A stretch of DNA of 64,000 nt, from contig NZ_CP107931.1 of assembly GCF_036023875.1 (NCBI RefSeq), forward strand, positions 1,550,001 through 1,614,000. Reading direction: 5' to 3'. Positions 61,736 through 64,000 of the stretch are shown piece by piece. The translations under genes were made by a program, and so were the position numbers. The stretch comes from Mycobacterium sp. NBC_00419. GTDB taxonomy: Bacteria > Actinomycetota > Actinomycetes > Mycobacteriales > Mycobacteriaceae. The notes below the pieces were generated by a model that was not told the origin of the DNA, searched no databases, and saw only the letters and a list, made by a program, of their open reading frames with translations. Every line of letters starts with the position of its first letter. The first letter of the stretch is position 1.

Positions 61736-62587
61736 GTGTCGCGCGGGGACGAAGTGCAGAGATCGGCGTGGCGACTCGTGTTGAAGACCGGCGCCGACAA
61801 CGCCCAGCCACTGGTGGACCTTTATCGGCCGTATGTCGAGGGCCTGGACAACCTGCCGGCCGACGGACGATTCCTGCTGGTCGGAAACCACACCGCGATG
61901 TCGTTCTTCGAGATCGTGTTCATTCCCTACTTCGTGCGCAAGACGGTCGGTGAGCGGGTTCGCCCGCTGGCGGACCGCCAGTTCGGCAAGATCGGCGGCC
62001 CTCAGCGGCACATGATGGACGCCTTCGGCGGCGTCGTCGGTTCGCCGGAGGCCGCCTCGGCGCTGATGGAGGCCAACGAACCGATCCTGGTCTTCCCCGG
62101 CGGCGGGCGGGAGATCTCCAAGTTCAAGGGCGAGGAATACCAGCTGCGGTGGGAGAACCGGGCCGGGTTCGCCCGAGTCGCGATCAAGCACGACTACCCG
62201 ATCGTGACCGCAGCCCTCGTCGGTGGTGACGACGTCTACACCCCCATCACCGAACGGGACAGCTTGTGGGGCAAGGCCAGTGGCTGGCTCGGCAAGAAGC
62301 TCGGCGGCCGCGACGACATGGCGATGCCCCTCGTCCGCGGAATCGGACCGACGCTGGTTCCCCGCCCGCAGCGGCTGTACCTGCGTTTCAGTGCGCCGAT
62401 CGACACCGTCGCGCCGGCCGGTGTGAGCGCAGACGACTGGACACAGCAGGTTAAAGGGCGTGCCCAGTCGCAGCTGGAAGCCGATCTGCGCGACCTGCAG
62501 GACATTCGGCGTCGTGACCCGTACCGCAACCTCAACCCGGCAGCCTGGCGCTCAGCAGTGATGCCCGAGATCGCCGCGGCGGTATGA
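61736..62587 (+). CDS. PlsC-like lysophospholipid/glycerolipid acyltransferase
   Basis: 283 residues from GTG 61736 (AGAGG 8 nt upstream); GTG 61727 is an alternative. LPADGRFLLVGNHTAMSFFEIVF corresponds to block I, but HX4D lacks the Asp (H-TAMS-F, with Glu two residues on). ILVFPGGGREISKFKGEEYQLRWENRAGFARVAIKHDYPIVTAALVGGDD corresponds to the FPEGTR and later blocks (FPGGGRE). This resembles TMEM68/DAGAT-like PlsC proteins. Probably acylates a glycerolipid at the membrane. Confidence 0.8.
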   Translation: MSRGDEVQRSAWRLVLKTGADNAQPLVDLYRPYVEGLDNLPADGRFLLVGNHTAMSFFEIVFIPYFVRKTVGERVRPLADRQFGKIGGPQRHMMDAFGGVVGSPEAASALMEANEPILVFPGGGREISKFKGEEYQLRWENRAGFARVAIKHDYPIVTAALVGGDDVYTPITERDSLWGKASGWLGKKLGGRDDMAMPLVRGIGPTLVPRPQRLYLRFSAPIDTVAPAGVSADDWTQQVKGRAQSQLEADLRDLQDIRRRDPYRNLNPAAWRSAVMPEIAAAV

Positions 62588-63114
62588 CCATGGCCGCGAA
62601 CAGGACGCTGCCCTGCGACGACGAGGTGCTGGCGCTGACCGAACCCGGCAGGTTCTTCGGCGAGATGCTGGACGTCGGGCGCCCCGAGGCCACCGTCCTG
62701 GTCGTCAGGGTGGCCGGCAACTGCGCCATCATCGCCCTCGAAATCTCACCCGCCGCAGTGGAATTCGCGTGCCGCAGAGCCCGTCGCGGAGCCAGCCACT
62801 CCGTCAGTCTCGCGATCGCCGAGATCAGCCAGTTCCTCGGGTACGGCAGCCAATGGGCAGCCACCCTGGGTGGGCAGTTGCCGGCGTCGAGCCAGGGCAT
62901 CGCCCGGTTCGCGGTCGAGTTCGAACCGGAACCGGTACGGGCCGACGCGCTCTCTCCCGCACCCGGCGCGCTACCGGAACTGATCGGCCGACGCTGGCAG
63001 ATCGACGACGTGCGGCCGGCGCGGATCCGTCGCCAACTGTGGTCGCGGGACATCGAGTTCGAGGCTCCGATCCTCGCCTGGCTGCTTAGCGTGCATCGGC
63101 TCTCGACGCCGTAG
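62584..63114 (+). CDS. Conserved hypothetical protein coupled to the acyltransferase
   Basis: 176 residues, ATGA overlap with the acyltransferase gene, so co-translated. FFGEMLDVGRPEATVLVVRVAGNCAIIALEISPAAVEFACRRARRGASHSVSLAIAEISQFLGYGSQWAATLGGQLPASSQGIARFAVEFEPEPVR; ends SRDIEFEAPILAWLLSVHRLS. No membrane helix or signal; not recognised. Position suggests a lipid-related role. Confidence 0.65.
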   Translation: MTMAANRTLPCDDEVLALTEPGRFFGEMLDVGRPEATVLVVRVAGNCAIIALEISPAAVEFACRRARRGASHSVSLAIAEISQFLGYGSQWAATLGGQLPASSQGIARFAVEFEPEPVRADALSPAPGALPELIGRRWQIDDVRPARIRRQLWSRDIEFEAPILAWLLSVHRLSTP

Positions 63115-63322
63115 CCGGCGTACGGTTCAGTGTCCGGCGACGGCCTGCTTCACCACTCGACCGTAGGCCTGCCTCTGCGGCTCGCCTACCGCCGAGCCTA
63201 GCGACCGCGTCCGCCACCGATCGAGCCACCGAACGACAACGGACTCGAAACGGACCAAAAGACCAGTGCAGGAGCCACTTCGGCGCCTTGGCCTCACAGC
63301 GGGTTGACAGCTTTGCCGCCAG

Positions 63323-63328
63323 TACACT
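63323..63328 (+). promoter_or_regulatory. Predicted -10 element of the terminal lipoprotein gene
   Basis: TACACT, 8 nt before the GTG at 63337; a TTGACA lies only 13 nt further upstream, closer than usual for a -35. Confidence 0.4.
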
Positions 63329-63336
63329 CGGATCTC

Positions 63337-64000
63337 GTGCTCATCCGCCGCGCGACTGCACTCCTGAGCGTTGTGGCGCTGTCGCTCGTCGGCTGCAGTA
63401 GCGGTATCGCAGATCGATCCGCCGACGCTCACGCGCTCACCGCAAACATTCGGAAGTTGGCCGGTGTGGTCTCTGCCGCCGACGATGTCGCCCACAACGA
63501 ACCGCAGGGCATGGTGTTCTTTCGCCTCTACGTCGACGTCAACGAGAACATCAACTCCAAGCAGATCGCCGAGATCGTCACCACGTATCTGCGTGGTACC
63601 GAGGACGCCAGATACTCCGGATACCGGCTCGAACTTGACCTCCGCCAGGGTTGGAATCTGTTCGCTGTGGACAGCGGCCAACTCCCCATCACCAATCGCG
63701 GCCAAGTGATCTCCCAAGCAAGCGATTGGGTCGAACTCAGACGTGATTTCCCATCTGCCACCGTCCGGGTGCGAGCGACGATCAGCCACCCCGATGGCCA
63801 AATTCCCGACCAGGATGCCGGGCACTCCAATGTGGCCGCCCTCGACTTGGCCAGCCCCGCGGACTACACCGCCGTTGTTGCGGCTGCACATCACATCGCC
63901 GACCGATTCCCACAACTGTCCCAACTGGACTGGGTGATTAATGCGGCAAAAGAACACCCCGCGGAGATCAAGACATCTCGACGGCTGCCTACCCCACCCG
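63337..64000 (+). CDS. Lipoprotein, C-terminally truncated by the window end
   Basis: 221 codons visible from GTG, open to the edge. Signal peptide LIRRATALLSVVALSLVGCSSG with lipobox LVGC (Cys near 19). The mature part (NIRKLAGVVSAADDVAHNEPQGMVFFRLYVDVNENINSKQIAEIVTTYLRGTED, later RVRATISHPDG, ALDLASPADYTAVVAAAHHIADRFPQL) is mixed alpha/beta and not recognised. The frame is preferred over a long open frame on the opposite strand because of its signal peptide and promoter. Confidence 0.7.
   Translation, partial: MLIRRATALLSVVALSLVGCSSGIADRSADAHALTANIRKLAGVVSAADDVAHNEPQGMVFFRLYVDVNENINSKQIAEIVTTYLRGTEDARYSGYRLELDLRQGWNLFAVDSGQLPITNRGQVISQASDWVELRRDFPSATVRVRATISHPDGQIPDQDAGHSNVAALDLASPADYTAVVAAAHHIADRFPQLSQLDWVINAAKEHPAEIKTSRRLPTPP

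Noticed and set aside
63127..63957. 276-codon minus-strand frame at the window end
   Set aside because: The plus strand has a lipoprotein signal peptide, lipobox and -10 element over the same DNA, which is better support.

Overview
The window is mycobacterial chromosome, most likely a Mycolicibacterium-type species. The DNA is very GC-rich and densely coding. The genes are actinobacterial markers: pimE, an F420-dependent oxidoreductase of the Rv1155 type, MMPL transport, Mce-associated proteins, a PGRS-type glycine-rich protein, Arr and VapBC32. From memory, much of the gene order mirrors the M. tuberculosis Rv1106c-Rv1160 region in inverted orientation: mutT2, Rv1159A and pimE at the left; xseA/xseB, ispH, ychF and vapBC32 at the right. 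No tRNA, rRNA, CRISPR array or recognisable transposase was seen.

Left part (1-10 kb): a truncated cyp142 (steroid side-chain oxidation), mutT2, a long exported PGRS-type protein ending in a C39-like cysteine peptidase domain, a pterin carbinolamine dehydratase, pimE, two exported Ala/Pro-rich proteins and a WS/DGAT acyltransferase. Next (10-18 kb): a LytS/LytTR two-component system co-directional with two sodium/solute symporters and their small partner proteins, then an MFS transporter. 18-28 kb holds an F420 enzyme, methyltransferases, a GntR/sirtuin divergent pair, an MMPL protein and lipid-CoA enzymes (nitronate monooxygenase-like, SDR, alpha-methylacyl-CoA racemase, enoyl-CoA hydratase).

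Middle (28-46 kb): transporters, a CPBP protease, a gamma-carbonic anhydrase-like protein, an MPT70-like fasciclin protein, a thiolase/enoyl-CoA hydratase operon, and a DUF3556 membrane protein behind a near-perfect KstR-type operator. An operon of two Mce-associated proteins, an epoxide-hydrolase-like protein and a WS/DGAT-like protein follows, then a TetR/NCS1 permease pair. A second KstR-type box lies before the 3-beta-hydroxysteroid dehydrogenase gene at 59.4 kb. With cyp142 and the racemase, this gives the window a scattered sterol/branched-lipid catabolism theme.

Right part (46-64 kb): a class III nucleotide cyclase, a YiiX-like papain-fold enzyme, lipoproteins, a serine hydrolase, rifamycin ADP-ribosyltransferase (arr) preceded by an element resembling the rifamycin-associated element, VapBC and PhnA. 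Then comes the most unusual locus: about 1.5 kb of atypical DNA inserted in the 3' end of ychF. It carries a HEPN-motif (TIGR02391/Ymh-like) gene and a membrane-anchored gene of unknown function. It is bounded by 19-bp direct repeats of the ychF end, and each gene is preceded by a near-identical 25-bp repeat, as in a small cassette array. The housekeeping block ychF-DUF6542-ispH-LDAP-xseAB-3betaHSD and a lipid acyltransferase region close the window, which ends inside a lipoprotein gene.

Many genes have a TANNNT -10 element 6-8 nt before the start codon, consistent with leaderless mRNAs, which are common in mycobacteria.
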